Origin: JALOOE01 sp964423545
GTDB lineage: Bacteria > Chloroflexota > Anaerolineae > CG2-30-64-16
DNA: 32,686 nucleotides
Assembly: GCA_964423545.1 (NCBI GenBank)
Contig: CAYRFV010000024.1
Coordinates: 1 to 32,686, forward strand
Direction of reading: 5' to 3'
Below, piece after piece: positions 13,711-22,700 of the stretch. Numbering within the stretch: the stretch's first letter is position 1; each line of letters opens with the position of its first letter. Under the pieces are notes generated by a model. It searched no databases, was not told where the DNA came from, and saw nothing but the letters and a program-made list of their open reading frames with translations. A program made the translations under genes and the position numbers.

Positions 13711-14406
13711 TCAGTTCCGCAGTACGCCCTGCGCGGCGAGGATCGCCAGGGCAGCAGGATCGCTGACAGTGATCTCGGTGCGAGCACAGATAATCGCGCG
13801 GCGCTGTTTGAAGCCATTGAGCGCGCGGCTGAATGCTTCGGGCACGGTGGCGATCTGGGCGGCCATCTGGTGATTGGGGTGCTTGCGCCGGTCGATGGGC
13901 CGCTGCCCTTCATCGCTCAGGTCCAGCAGCAACTTGGCCGCGCGCGCCTGCACCGAGCGAAACGAGATATCCTCGTACTGCGCGATAAGGAAGCGGTTGC
14001 GGCGGGCCAACACCCGCAGCAGTCCCAACCCGATCTGTGGGTAGCGCTGCACCAACGCCTGGAACGCCTCACAGCCGATCTGCCAGGTGAGGCTGTCGAT
14101 CGCCGCCACCGCGGTGGCCAGGTTAGGGCCGCCGTCGAGCACTGGCACCTCATTGAACATGATCACCGGCTCGACGATGGCGAGGATCGACTCCTGTCCC
14201 TGGGGCCCCAGCTTGCGCAGGTGCACCTGACCCTGGAGCAATACGAACATCCCGGCGCACGGCTCCCCCTCGACGAAAACGACCTCGCCCGCAGCGAAGC
14301 GTCTCAGCCGCCCCGCGCCGATGATGGCGCGAATATCGGTTTCCGGCAGGTTGCGGAAATGCGCCACGTTCTGAAGTTGGGCGATCAGGTCCGGCGAATC
14401 AGGCAT
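13711..14406 (-). CDS. Crp/Fnr-family transcription regulator with FNR-type recognition helix
   Basis: This 231-residue protein has an N-terminal cyclic-nucleotide-type beta-barrel (about 10-120: LRRFAAGEVVFVEGEPCAGMFVLLQG), a long dimer helix, and a C-terminal winged HTH (about 165-225). The recognition helix reads PEAFSRAL: Glu190, Ser193 and Arg194 form the E-x-x-S-R set with which FNR and DNR contact TTGAT-like half-sites. There is no N-terminal Cys cluster (only Cys50, 112 and 207), so it is not an O2-sensing Fe-S FNR; heme-based NO sensing as in DNR is possible but unproven. It ends a five-gene run and starts 6 bases after the acyl-CoA synthetase stop. Two matching dyads in this window are its likely targets. 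Confidence 0.9.
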   Translation of the reverse strand: MPDSPDLIAQLQNVAHFRNLPETDIRAIIGAGRLRRFAAGEVVFVEGEPCAGMFVLLQGQVHLRKLGPQGQESILAIVEPVIMFNEVPVLDGGPNLATAVAAIDSLTWQIGCEAFQALVQRYPQIGLGLLRVLARRNRFLIAQYEDISFRSVQARAAKLLLDLSDEGQRPIDRRKHPNHQMAAQIATVPEAFSRALNGFKQRRAIICARTEITVSDPAALAILAAQGVLRN

Positions 14407-14412
14407 CGCGCG

Positions 14413-16584
14413 CTATTCCAGGATGATGCGAGCATCCACCGCCATCACCCCCTGCCCCTCTGGCAGCACCAGCAGCGGATTCACGTCCAACTCGGCGACC
14501 GCGGGGTGATCGGCGGCGAGGCGGCCGATGCGCACGAGGGTATCGACCAACGCGGCGCGATCAGCGGGCGCCCCGCCGCGCACGCCCGCCAGCAGCCGCG
14601 CGGAACGCACCTCAGCTATCATCTCCTCGGCAGCGGACTCAGCCAGCGGAGCGAGTCGAAAACTCACATCAGCCAGCACCTCCACATGGATGCCCCCCAG
14701 TCCGAACATCACCAGCGGGCCAAAGGTTGGGTCGCGCTTGACGCCGACGATCACTTCCTGGCCACCCGCAATCATCTGCTGCACCTGCACGCCACGGATG
14801 TACGCGCCGAGATGCTGCGCCTGCGCGCGCTCGACCAGGGTCGTGAAAGCCGCGCGCGCAGCGTCCGCGGTCCGGATGTCCAACAACACGCCGCCGACCT
14901 CCGTCTTGTGGACGAGTTCGGGACTGATCAGCTTCATGACAACCGGGAAGCCGATCTGTTGGGCGAAGTCGGCTGCCTCGGTCGGGCTGGTTGCGAGGAA
15001 CTCCTGCGGCGCAGGTACGCCATACGCGGCCAGCAGCGGCCGGCTCTCCACGGCGTCGAGCGATCGCCGTCCCGCCCTGCGAGCGATCAGGATTGCATCC
15101 TGGACCTCTCGGCGAGCCCTGGCCCAGTGCACCGCTGCCATCTCCGCAGCCTTCGATGCGCCTGTCCGCGCATGCGCCCCCTCGCCCCGCTTCAGCCACC
15201 GGCTGCGCTGCCACAAGATGCTGAACGCCTCGACGGCGTCCTCGGGGAACGCATAGGGCGGCAGTTTGACCGCATGCGCTGCAGCGTGGGCCGCTTCGAC
15301 GCTGGCCTTGCCCATCAAACACGCCAGCACCGGCTTGGCAGGTCCTTCTTGCGCCTGAACCGCCCCATGCAGCGCCTCCACGACCGACAGCGGCCGGCTC
15401 AGCGATTGCGGCGTCAGGATTGCTAACACGCCGTCGATCGCCGGGTCGACCAGCATCGCCGACAGGGCGCGATAGTAGTGTGTCTCGTCCGCCCCGCCGA
15501 GCATATCCACCGGCCCGGCCACCTGTGCGTCCGGATGCAGGAAGGTGCGCAGAACGGTGCGCGTTTCGGGACTGGTCTGGGCGAGGCGCAGCCCTGCGGA
15601 CTCGAACGCATCGGCGGCGACCGCCGCGGGACCGCCGGCATTCGTGAGCAGCGCGATCCGGTCGCCGGCCGGCAGCGGCTGGTAAGCCAATGCCAGCGCA
15701 GCGTTGAATAGGGTTTGCACCCGATCCACTTCGATGGCGCCGGTTTGTTTACATGCGGCGCGGAATGCCGCGTGCGCACCGGCGAGTGCGCCGGTGTGCG
15801 ACGCGGTTGCCGTCCGGCCGCTGGCCGTGCGCCCGGTCTTGAGCACCAGCACCGGTTTGGTCGCAACGGCATCCCGCAGCACGGGCACAAACGCCTCTCC
15901 GCCCCGCACATCCTCCAGATAAAGGATGATCACGCGGCTGTTTGCATCGTCGACGAGCACCGGCAGCAGGTCCGTCTCATTGAGATCAGCCTCGTTGCCC
16001 ACGCTGAGCAGGCGGCTGAACCCGATATGGTTACCGATGCTCCAGTCGATGATGCTGCCGCACAGCGCGCCCGACTGCGACAAGAAAGCGATGTGACCGG
16101 CGGGCGGCATGCCCGGCACAAAGGTCGTGTTGATCGGCGTATAGGCATCGATCACCCCGATGCCGTTCGGCCCCATGATCCGCATGCCGTAGCGCCGCCC
16201 GGTCTCGACCATCGCCTCTTCGAGGGCAGCCCCCGCCGGCCCGATCTCGCGGAAGCCGCCGGAGATGACAATCACGGCCTTGATGCCGCGACGGCCACAC
16301 GATTCGATGGTCTGCGGCACGAGCACGGCCGGAAGCATCAGCACCACCAGCTCCACCGGATCGGGCACTGCGGCGATGTCGGGATAGCAGCGCAACCCCA
16401 GCACTTCGTCGGCCTTCGGGTTCACGGGGTAGATCGGGCCGCGATAGCCGCGTTCCGGGTCGGTCAGGTGGCGCATCACACCGTGGCTGATCTTGGTCGG
16501 ATCGCGGCTTGCGCCGATGACGGCCACGCCATTGGGAGCAAAGAAGGGCCGCAGCGACGAGAAGCGCGAGGTCGAATCGGGCAT
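14413..16584 (-). CDS. Acetate/acyl-CoA ligase (ADP-forming), fused alpha-beta
   Basis: This enzyme makes ATP from ADP plus acetyl-CoA or another acyl-CoA, typical of fermenting anaerobes. The ATG at 16584 with GGAG 6 bases upstream is preferred to a GTG at 16596, giving 723 residues. Order: CoA-binding Rossmann domain (GVAVIGASRDPTKISHGV, PIYPVNPKADEVLG), succinyl-CoA ligase-like domain with the phosphorylated His in SHTGALAG (about His263), then a C-terminal ATP-grasp domain (FPVVMKLISPELVHKTEVGGV, GVKRDPTFGPLVMFGLGGI). This is the alpha-beta fusion seen in bacterial enzymes. It sits 64 bases after the phosphodiesterase gene and 6 before the Crp/Fnr gene. It pairs functionally with pyruvate:ferredoxin oxidoreductase 3 kb away: pyruvate to acetyl-CoA to acetate with ATP gain. 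Pat-type acetyltransferases share the N-half but carry a GNAT domain, absent here. Confidence 0.92.
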   Translation of the reverse strand: MPDSTSRFSSLRPFFAPNGVAVIGASRDPTKISHGVMRHLTDPERGYRGPIYPVNPKADEVLGLRCYPDIAAVPDPVELVVLMLPAVLVPQTIESCGRRGIKAVIVISGGFREIGPAGAALEEAMVETGRRYGMRIMGPNGIGVIDAYTPINTTFVPGMPPAGHIAFLSQSGALCGSIIDWSIGNHIGFSRLLSVGNEADLNETDLLPVLVDDANSRVIILYLEDVRGGEAFVPVLRDAVATKPVLVLKTGRTASGRTATASHTGALAGAHAAFRAACKQTGAIEVDRVQTLFNAALALAYQPLPAGDRIALLTNAGGPAAVAADAFESAGLRLAQTSPETRTVLRTFLHPDAQVAGPVDMLGGADETHYYRALSAMLVDPAIDGVLAILTPQSLSRPLSVVEALHGAVQAQEGPAKPVLACLMGKASVEAAHAAAHAVKLPPYAFPEDAVEAFSILWQRSRWLKRGEGAHARTGASKAAEMAAVHWARARREVQDAILIARRAGRRSLDAVESRPLLAAYGVPAPQEFLATSPTEAADFAQQIGFPVVMKLISPELVHKTEVGGVLLDIRTADAARAAFTTLVERAQAQHLGAYIRGVQVQQMIAGGQEVIVGVKRDPTFGPLVMFGLGGIHVEVLADVSFRLAPLAESAAEEMIAEVRSARLLAGVRGGAPADRAALVDTLVRIGRLAADHPAVAELDVNPLLVLPEGQGVMAVDARIILE

Positions 16585-16648
16585 GATCAACTCCACTGTC
16601 GCATTCCGACCAGAGCATCGAGGAGGTCGCAGTGCATCGGGGGACGTA

Positions 16649-17413
16649 TTACGAGACGCGCCCGCGTTTCAACAAGCCGATCAGCACGTCCGGCACGTCG
16701 GTGATGATCGCATCCACGCCCAGCGCGATCATCCGCTCCATGTCGGCCACCTCGTTGACCGTCCAGGGGCGCACGGGCATCTTGCGCCGGGTCGCCCAGT
16801 CGATGTATGCCTGATTGACCATGGGGAATTCCGGATGCACGGCATCGGCCTTACTGTAGCCGAACGTCAGACCGGCGCGCATCCAGCCGGGCAGGTCGGG
16901 CGCAGTGAGCAGCGCGCATTCGATCTCCGGCCCGGCTTTCTTGGCCCGGCGCAAGGCCAGCGGATTGAATGAGCTGATCACGACCTGATCGGCCATCCCG
17001 CGCGCCCGGACCGCCGCAACCACATCGACGCCGATGTTCGCCGTGCTCGATTGGAGCGACTTGAGCTCGATATTCATCAGCAGCCTGCCGCGGCAGAGAT
17101 CCAGAACTTCATCGAGGGCGGGCAGAGGCGTGCCGGCGAACTGGGAGCCGAAATGGCTGCCGGCATCGAGCCGGCGCAGGTCAGCGAACGGTTGTGCAGT
17201 GACGCGGCCGGCGCCGTTCGTGGTCGCTTCGAGGCTCTGGTTGTGGATCACGATCAGCTTGCCGTCAGAGGTATACTGCACATCCAACTCGACCCCATCG
17301 GCGCCCAGCTCGAGCGCGGCCTGGAACGCAGGCAGGGTGTTTTCCGGCGCGATTTTGCATGCGCCGCGATGGGCAAAGACCAGCGGACGCTCAGCATGAG
17401 GGCGCTGCATCAT
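16649..17413 (-). CDS. Glycerophosphodiester phosphodiesterase
   Basis: This enzyme hydrolyses glycerophosphodiesters to glycerol-3-phosphate and an alcohol. It has 254 residues, the length of cytosolic UgpQ-like forms. The N-terminal catalytic block AHRGACKIAPENTLPAF and GVELDVQYTSDGKLIVIHN carry the metal and catalytic residues (His, Arg, Glu, Asp, His). MNIELKS supplies a further acid, and the C-terminal PVRPWTVNE and GVDAIITDVPD are family signatures. No signal peptide is seen, so it is probably cytoplasmic. It begins 6 bases after the Mrr-like gene stop (tandem ATGATG start). The product glycerol-3-phosphate could feed the GpsA-like step in this window, though the genes are not linked. 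Confidence 0.92.
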   Translation of the reverse strand: MMQRPHAERPLVFAHRGACKIAPENTLPAFQAALELGADGVELDVQYTSDGKLIVIHNQSLEATTNGAGRVTAQPFADLRRLDAGSHFGSQFAGTPLPALDEVLDLCRGRLLMNIELKSLQSSTANIGVDVVAAVRARGMADQVVISSFNPLALRRAKKAGPEIECALLTAPDLPGWMRAGLTFGYSKADAVHPEFPMVNQAYIDWATRRKMPVRPWTVNEVADMERMIALGVDAIITDVPDVLIGLLKRGRVS

Positions 17414-17419
17414 GGTTCA

Positions 17420-18175
17420 TCATCCTCGCCGCAGTTGTTTGGAGTAATCCACCAGTCGCAGGCCATCCCATAGATCGAGCGGCTTGCCCGTCGCCCATTC
17501 GCGGGCCTGGCGCGAGACGCCGCCCGTCGTGACCAGCCAGCCGTGGTCGCTCGCTTCGTGGACCATTGTCCCGTAGAGATCGCGTACGGTCGGCTCGCCC
17601 ACCGTGCCGCGATAACGTTTGCACTGCACGATGCCGTAACGCGCCTCGGGACCGGAGACAACCAGATCGATGCCGTGGTCGGCAACATCCTGCGTGTTCT
17701 TCACGCGATATCCGAGCAATTGAAACAGCATGCCGGACCAGACCTCGAACTCGGATGGATCGAGCGCCAACATCTGAGGAATGGTCTGAATCCTGGTGAA
17801 ACGCCGGCGCAGATCGCTCATGCCCGATGTCCGCTCGCTGAAGCGCACCGGCGCCCACAGCAGCACGAGATTCGCCAGCACCAGGATCGGCAGCAGCCAC
17901 CACGGCAGCCAGACTGGCTCCCCGCTCACCAGCCGATAGGCGATCAGCGCCGGCCATAAGATGACCAGGGTTGCGGCTGCCACCAACCAGAGCCAGGGTG
18001 TCTCGCCGGGTGGCACGAGGTGCGTCGAGACCTCGCGCGTCATGCTGCGGACAATGCCCTCCCGCTCCATCTGCACGCGGGCGCGCGCGATCTCGGCGGC
18101 GCTAGGCATCCATTCCGGTTCGCCCTCACCCCGCGTCACGCTGCCAGTGGACAGGACCGCTTCGAACTCCGTCAT
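17420..18175 (-). CDS. Membrane-anchored Mrr-type nuclease-fold protein
   Basis: This 251-residue protein has two TM helices (about 61-82 and 89-109) preceded by a charged N-terminus. After position 135 comes a restriction-endonuclease-like Mrr_cat domain: FEVWSGMLFQLLGY, DHGIDLVVSG (Asp170), YGIVQCKRYRG (Gln184-x-Lys186) and TTGGVSRQAREWA. Asp and Q-x-K are the catalytic set of this fold. Mrr domains cleave modified DNA, and membrane-tethered forms might degrade incoming DNA, but no target is known here. Its ATG overlaps the stop of the upstream small gene (ATGA), showing translational coupling, and the phosphodiesterase follows 6 bases later. Function beyond a likely nuclease is unclear. 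Confidence 0.85.
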   Translation of the reverse strand: MTEFEAVLSTGSVTRGEGEPEWMPSAAEIARARVQMEREGIVRSMTREVSTHLVPPGETPWLWLVAAATLVILWPALIAYRLVSGEPVWLPWWLLPILVLANLVLLWAPVRFSERTSGMSDLRRRFTRIQTIPQMLALDPSEFEVWSGMLFQLLGYRVKNTQDVADHGIDLVVSGPEARYGIVQCKRYRGTVGEPTVRDLYGTMVHEASDHGWLVTTGGVSRQAREWATGKPLDLWDGLRLVDYSKQLRRG

Positions 18176-18492
18176 CCGCCCGTCTCCTGCGCTTCACCGC
18201 CATCGACGCCCTGGGGCTGAGCAGCCTTATCGCAGGGCTGGGTGTCGAACCAGTGGCGGGCTGCGACCAGGTCGACCACGCTGATTTCTTCTGCCACCGT
18301 GAGCGACCGCTGCGCCGCAGCCGGCGCCAATCGGGTCCGAATCAGAGCGGCTTTGGCCGGTCCGTCAACCACCCATGCGGTGGCCCTTTCCAGAGCGTCC
18401 CAATCGCCCTCGAAATCGACCTCGCCCAGCAAAGCCAGGCGGCTTTCGGCGGTTGAGAGGTCGAGTTTGGGCGGCGGAACAGCGGATGGCAT
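18172..18492 (-). CDS. Small hypothetical protein coupled to the Mrr-type gene
   Basis: I do not recognise the family. The ATG at 18492 (GGGAG about 8 bases upstream) gives 106 residues; a frame to 18582 starts before the predicted transcript start and is rejected. The protein is soluble, acidic and Ala-rich, with the segments LDLSTAESRLALLGEVDFEGDWDALERATAWV and LTVAEEISVVDLVAARHWF likely helical. Its TGA overlaps the next ATG in ATGA. As first gene after a good promoter it heads the run that includes the nuclease, phosphodiesterase, acyl-CoA ligase and regulator. Confidence 0.7.
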   Translation of the reverse strand: MPSAVPPPKLDLSTAESRLALLGEVDFEGDWDALERATAWVVDGPAKAALIRTRLAPAAAQRSLTVAEEISVVDLVAARHWFDTQPCDKAAQPQGVDGGEAQETGG

Positions 18493-18572
18493 CCCCACAA
18501 CTCCCGCAAGTACGGCAACTCGAAACCCCGCCAACGAGAGAACGGACGAGGCGTGCGCACACAGGCAGTTGG

Positions 18573-18601
18573 ATGATACCACCTGCCGCGGAGAGCGTCA
18601 A
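18573..18601 (-). promoter_or_regulatory. Sigma70-type promoter of the five-gene run 18492-13711
   Basis: Minus strand TTGACG (18601-18596), 17-bp spacer, TATCAT (18578-18573) with TGG just before it, a partial extended -10. Predicted start is near 18566, which fits translation from the ATG at 18492. Confidence 0.7.
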
Positions 18602-18620
18602 TCTACATCCGGTGATCCAC

Positions 18621-18664
18621 AAAAAGAGGCTCCCGAAGCCTGCTGGCAAGAGGCTTCGGGAGCC
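18621..18664 (-). terminator. Intrinsic terminator of the nifJ/DHOD-like operon
   Basis: A perfect 14-bp stem (18628-18641 with 18651-18664) with a 9-base loop is followed on the minus strand by TCTTTTTG. It starts 30 bases past the stop of the dehydrogenase-like gene. It lies just upstream of the next promoter and separates the two units. Confidence 0.88.
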
Positions 18665-18694
18665 ACATTGGATGAGGTGCAACCCCTGGTGCCG

Positions 18695-19687
18695 CTACTT
18701 CCAGCTTCCCAACACCTTCATATAGTTCGCACGCTCGAAGGCGGCCGGCTCGGCCACGTTGCGCTGGCTTAAGGCGCCCTTCATCTGCGCCACTGACTCA
18801 TACTCGTGCGTTTCCATCCACTGGCTCAAGCCGCCGATCAGCTCACGGATGTAGCCTGGACCCCGCTCCAAGAGCACCGACGCCACGTTAACCACATCGG
18901 CGCCGGCCATCACCGATTTCACCGCATCCTCAGCTGTATGGACGCCTGTCGTCAGCGCCAGCGAGGCCTGGACATGGCCAAAGAGGATTGCGATCCAGCG
19001 CAGTGGGAGCCGCATTTCCCACTGCGTGCTCAAGACAAGGTGCGGCGTCACCGTCAGCTCTTCCAGGTCGAAGTCGGGCTGGTAGAAACGGTTGAACAGC
19101 ACGAGCGCATCGGCCCCCGCCCGGTCCAGGCGACGAGCGATGTTGGGCAGGGAGCTAAAGAAGGGTCCGAGCTTCATCGCCACCGGTATCTTTACGCTGG
19201 CCTTGACATCGCGCAGGATTTCCAGATACGTGTTCTCCACACCATCGCTCGACAGGTCAAGTCGCGTCGGGATCAGATAGACGTTCAGTTCCAGCGCATC
19301 CGCGCCGGCATCCTGAATCAAGCGGGCATAGCGCGTCCATCCGCCGGGAGTAACGCCGTTCAGGCTGGCGATCACCGGCAAATCGACAGCCTCTTTGGCC
19401 TGGCGGATCAATTCCAGGTAGCCGTCCGGCCCCCGATTGTAGTCGGCCGCCTTCGGGAAGTACGCGGTCGCTTCGGCCGACATAAAGGTGGTCTGCTCGA
19501 TGAAATGATGGTGGGCCAGCGCCTCGAGGTCGATTTGTTCTTCGAACAATGAGTACATCGTGATGGCGGCTGCGCCGGCGTCTTCCAGTTGCCTGATGGT
19601 ATCAACGCGCTTCGACAGCGGCGATGCTGACGGTACGATAGGGTTTTTCAGGGTCAAGCCCATGTAGGTTGTGGTAAGGTCGGGCAT
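18695..19687 (-). CDS. Dihydroorotate-dehydrogenase-like flavoprotein linked to nifJ
   Basis: The ATG at 19687 (AAAGGA upstream) gives 330 residues of a class 1 dihydroorotate dehydrogenase-type TIM barrel: MGLTLKNPIVPSASPLS at the N-terminus, PVIASLNGVTPGGW, ADALELNVYL, IPVAMKLGPFF and ALTTGVHTAEDAVKSVMAGADVVNVAS, which form the FMN and phosphate-binding strands. This subfamily is a regular neighbour of pyruvate:ferredoxin oxidoreductase genes and is probably not the pyrimidine-pathway PyrD; the catalytic-loop Cys of class 1A is not evident. The real substrate is unknown. It is the second gene after nifJ, 79 bases downstream. Confidence 0.85.
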   Translation of the reverse strand: MPDLTTTYMGLTLKNPIVPSASPLSKRVDTIRQLEDAGAAAITMYSLFEEQIDLEALAHHHFIEQTTFMSAEATAYFPKAADYNRGPDGYLELIRQAKEAVDLPVIASLNGVTPGGWTRYARLIQDAGADALELNVYLIPTRLDLSSDGVENTYLEILRDVKASVKIPVAMKLGPFFSSLPNIARRLDRAGADALVLFNRFYQPDFDLEELTVTPHLVLSTQWEMRLPLRWIAILFGHVQASLALTTGVHTAEDAVKSVMAGADVVNVASVLLERGPGYIRELIGGLSQWMETHEYESVAQMKGALSQRNVAEPAAFERANYMKVLGSWK

Positions 19688-19713
19688 GTGGGTGTTCCTT
19701 TCGCGATCAGGAC

Positions 19714-19757
19714 GGCCAGGGCGCTGGGATCCGGCGCTTATTCCTGCGGCCCTGGCC
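19714..19757. repeat. Hairpin between nifJ and the DHOD-like gene
   Basis: GGCCAGGGC (19714-19722) pairs with GCCCTGGCC (19749-19757). An inner GCGC (19721-19724) can alternatively pair with GCGC (19734-19737). There is no T-run, so partial termination, mRNA processing or stability control in the two-gene operon is possible. Confidence 0.45.
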
Positions 19758-19766
19758 ACGGCGTTC

Positions 19767-22700
19767 CTATTCCTTCGCAAACGTCATCGCCGCCATCTGC
19801 TCATACTGCCGCCAGCGGGCGCTCACGTCATCTTGGGCCTGCTTGAGCAGCATCTCGGCCCGTTCCTCATTGCGCGCAGCCAGCGAGCTGTAGCGCGTCT
19901 CGTTGTACACGTAGTCCTTCAGCGGAATCTTCGGGCCCTTGGAATCCAGCGTCAGCGGATTCTTGCCTTCGGCCGCCAAGGCCGGATTGTAGCGGTAGAG
20001 GGGCCACGCAGCCGAGTCAACGGCGAGCTTCTGCTGATTCAGGCCGTTAACCAGGTTGAAGCCCTGTTGGATACAGTGGCTGTAGGCGATGATCAGGCTG
20101 GGACCGGGATACGCCTCCGCTTCCAGGAAGGCGCGCACGGTCTGGTTGTCGTTGGATCCCATCGCCACCTGCGCTACGTAGATCGTGCCGTAACTGATGG
20201 CGATCATGCCCAGGTCTTTCTTGGGGATGCCTTTGCCGCCTGCCGCAAAGCGGGCCACGGCGGCGCGCGGCGTCGCCTTGGAGGCCTGGCCTCCGGTGTT
20301 GGAGTAGACCTGCGTGTCGAGCACGAGGACATTGACATCCCGGCCGGAAGCCAGCACATGGTCGAGCCCGCCGTAGCCGATATCATAGGCCCAACCGTCG
20401 CCGCCCATGATCCAGACCGAGCGTTTGACGAGCATATCGGCAACGCCGGCCAGTTGAGCGGCCCACGGCTGTTTGAGGTCGACCAGCTTCTGTTTCAGCA
20501 CGGCCACGCGCTCGCGCTGCTCGGCAATGCCTTGCTCCGTTGACTGGTCCGCGGCCAGAAGACCGTCCACCAGCAGGTCGCCGAGCATCGCGCGGTTGGC
20601 CTGGATCAGCTCGCGGGCGAACTCGTTCTGCTTGTCGATGGTCAGCCTGAAGCCCAGGCCGAACTCGGCATTGTCTTCGAAGAGGCTGTTTGACCAGGCC
20701 GGCCCGCGCCCGTTCCGATCCACCGACCACGGCGTCGTCGGCAGGTTGCCGCCATAGATCGAGGAGCAGCCGGTTGCATTGGCAACAATGGCACGATCGC
20801 CGAAAAGCTGCGACACCAACTTGACGTAGGGGGTTTCACCGCAGCCAGCACACGCGCCTGAGAACTCGAACAGCGGCTGGAGCAGCTGCGAATTCTTGAC
20901 GTTGTTCAGCGGAATGACCGCACGATCCAGCTCGGGCAGATCCAGGAAGAACTGGAAGTTGTCGCGCTCGGCGAAACGGAGCGGCGGCTGCGGGGCCATG
21001 TTGATCGCCTTGTATTTCGGCTGGCTCTTGTTCTTGGCCGGACACGCTTCCACGCACAGTCCACAGCCTGTGCAGTCTTCGGGCGCAACCTGGACGGTGT
21101 ACTTCATGCCGGGGAGATCACGACTCCGGTAATCCACCGACTTGAAGGTTATGGGCGCGTCGGCAACGCTCTCCGGCGGATACACCTTGGTGCGGATCGC
21201 CGCGTGCGGACAGACGAGCGCACACTTGCCGCACTGGATGCAGACCGAAGCATCCCACACCGGGATCTCCAGCGCCAGGTTGCGCTTCTCCCATTGGGTG
21301 GTGGCGGTGGGCCAAGTGCCATCGACGGGAAAGGCCGAGACCGGCAGCATGTCGCCCTCGCCCGCAATGATCGTTCCGGTGACCTGCTTGACGAATTCAG
21401 GCGCCTCTGCGGATACCGGCGGCGCCACGTCAAACGTGCTGGTGATCTCGGCCGGGTACTTCACCTCGTACAGGTGGGATAAGGTGTGATCTACTGCTGC
21501 GAAGTTCTGCTGCACCACGATGTCACCGCGGCGGCCGTAGGTGTGGCGGATCGACTGCTTGATCTTGTCGATTGCCTCGTCCCTGGGCAACACGCCGGAG
21601 ATGGCAAAGAAACAGGTCTGCATGATGGTGTTAATCCGTCCGCCCATGCCGGTGGCGCGGGCGACGCCGATCGCATCGATGACAAAAAAGCGCAGCTTCT
21701 TCTCGATGATCTGCCGCTGCACCTGGCGCGGGAGATGATCCCATACCTCATCCGGCCCGTAGGGACTGGCAAGGAGGAAGGTCGCGCCCGGCTCAGCCTT
21801 CGCCAACACGTTGACTCGCTCCAGGAAGACCCATTGATGGCAGGCGACAAAATTCGCCGACTCGATCAAGTTGGACAGGCGGATCGGCTCGGGGCCAAAA
21901 CGCAGGTGCGACGTGGTGATCGTGCCGGACTTCTTTGAATCGTAGAAGAAGTAGCCCTGTGCGTAGTTGTCGGTTTCCGCGCCGATGATGCGGATCGAGT
22001 TGTGATTGGCGCCCACCGTGCCGTCGGCGCCCAACCCGTAGAAGAGCGCCCGCACGCCCCGTTTGGATTCCACGGAGAAGGTGGGGTCATAGGGCAAGCT
22101 GGTGTGCGTCACATCATCATGGATGCCGATAGTGAAGTGGTTCCTGGGCGTCGCGGTGGCCAGGTTGTCGAACACGCCCTTGACCATCGCGGCGGTGAAT
22201 TCCTTGCTCGCCAGGCCGTAGCGGCCGCCGACGACCTTGAAGGACTGCCCCGTCTCGACGAGTGCGGTGACGATGTCCTGGTAGAGCGGCTCGCCGGCGC
22301 CACCCGGCTCCTTGCAGCGGTCAAGCGCGGCAACGACCCGGGTCGTTGCCGGCAGCGCAGCCACAAAGTGCTCGACGCTGAAAGGCCGGTAGAGGCGCAC
22401 CTTGAGGAGGCCAACCTTCTCGCCCTGAGCCGTCAACGCGTTCACTGTCTCATGCGCCACGTCCGCGCCGGAGCCCATCATCACGATCACGCGCTCGGCA
22501 TCAGGCGCGCCGACGTAATCGAAGAGCCGGTATTGGCGGCCCGCGATGCGGGCGAACTTGTCCATCTCCTGCTGGACGATCTCGGGGACAGCCAGATAAT
22601 AGGCGTTAGTCGCCTCGCGCGCCTGGAAGAAGACATCGGGATTCTGGGCTGTGCCGCGCAGGACGGGGCGCTCCGGTGTGAGGGCGCGCTGCCGATGCGC

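Noticed and set aside
18695..19687. Biosynthetic pyrD
   Set aside because: It is adjacent to nifJ, belongs to the PFOR-linked subfamily by appearance, and there are no other pyrimidine genes nearby.
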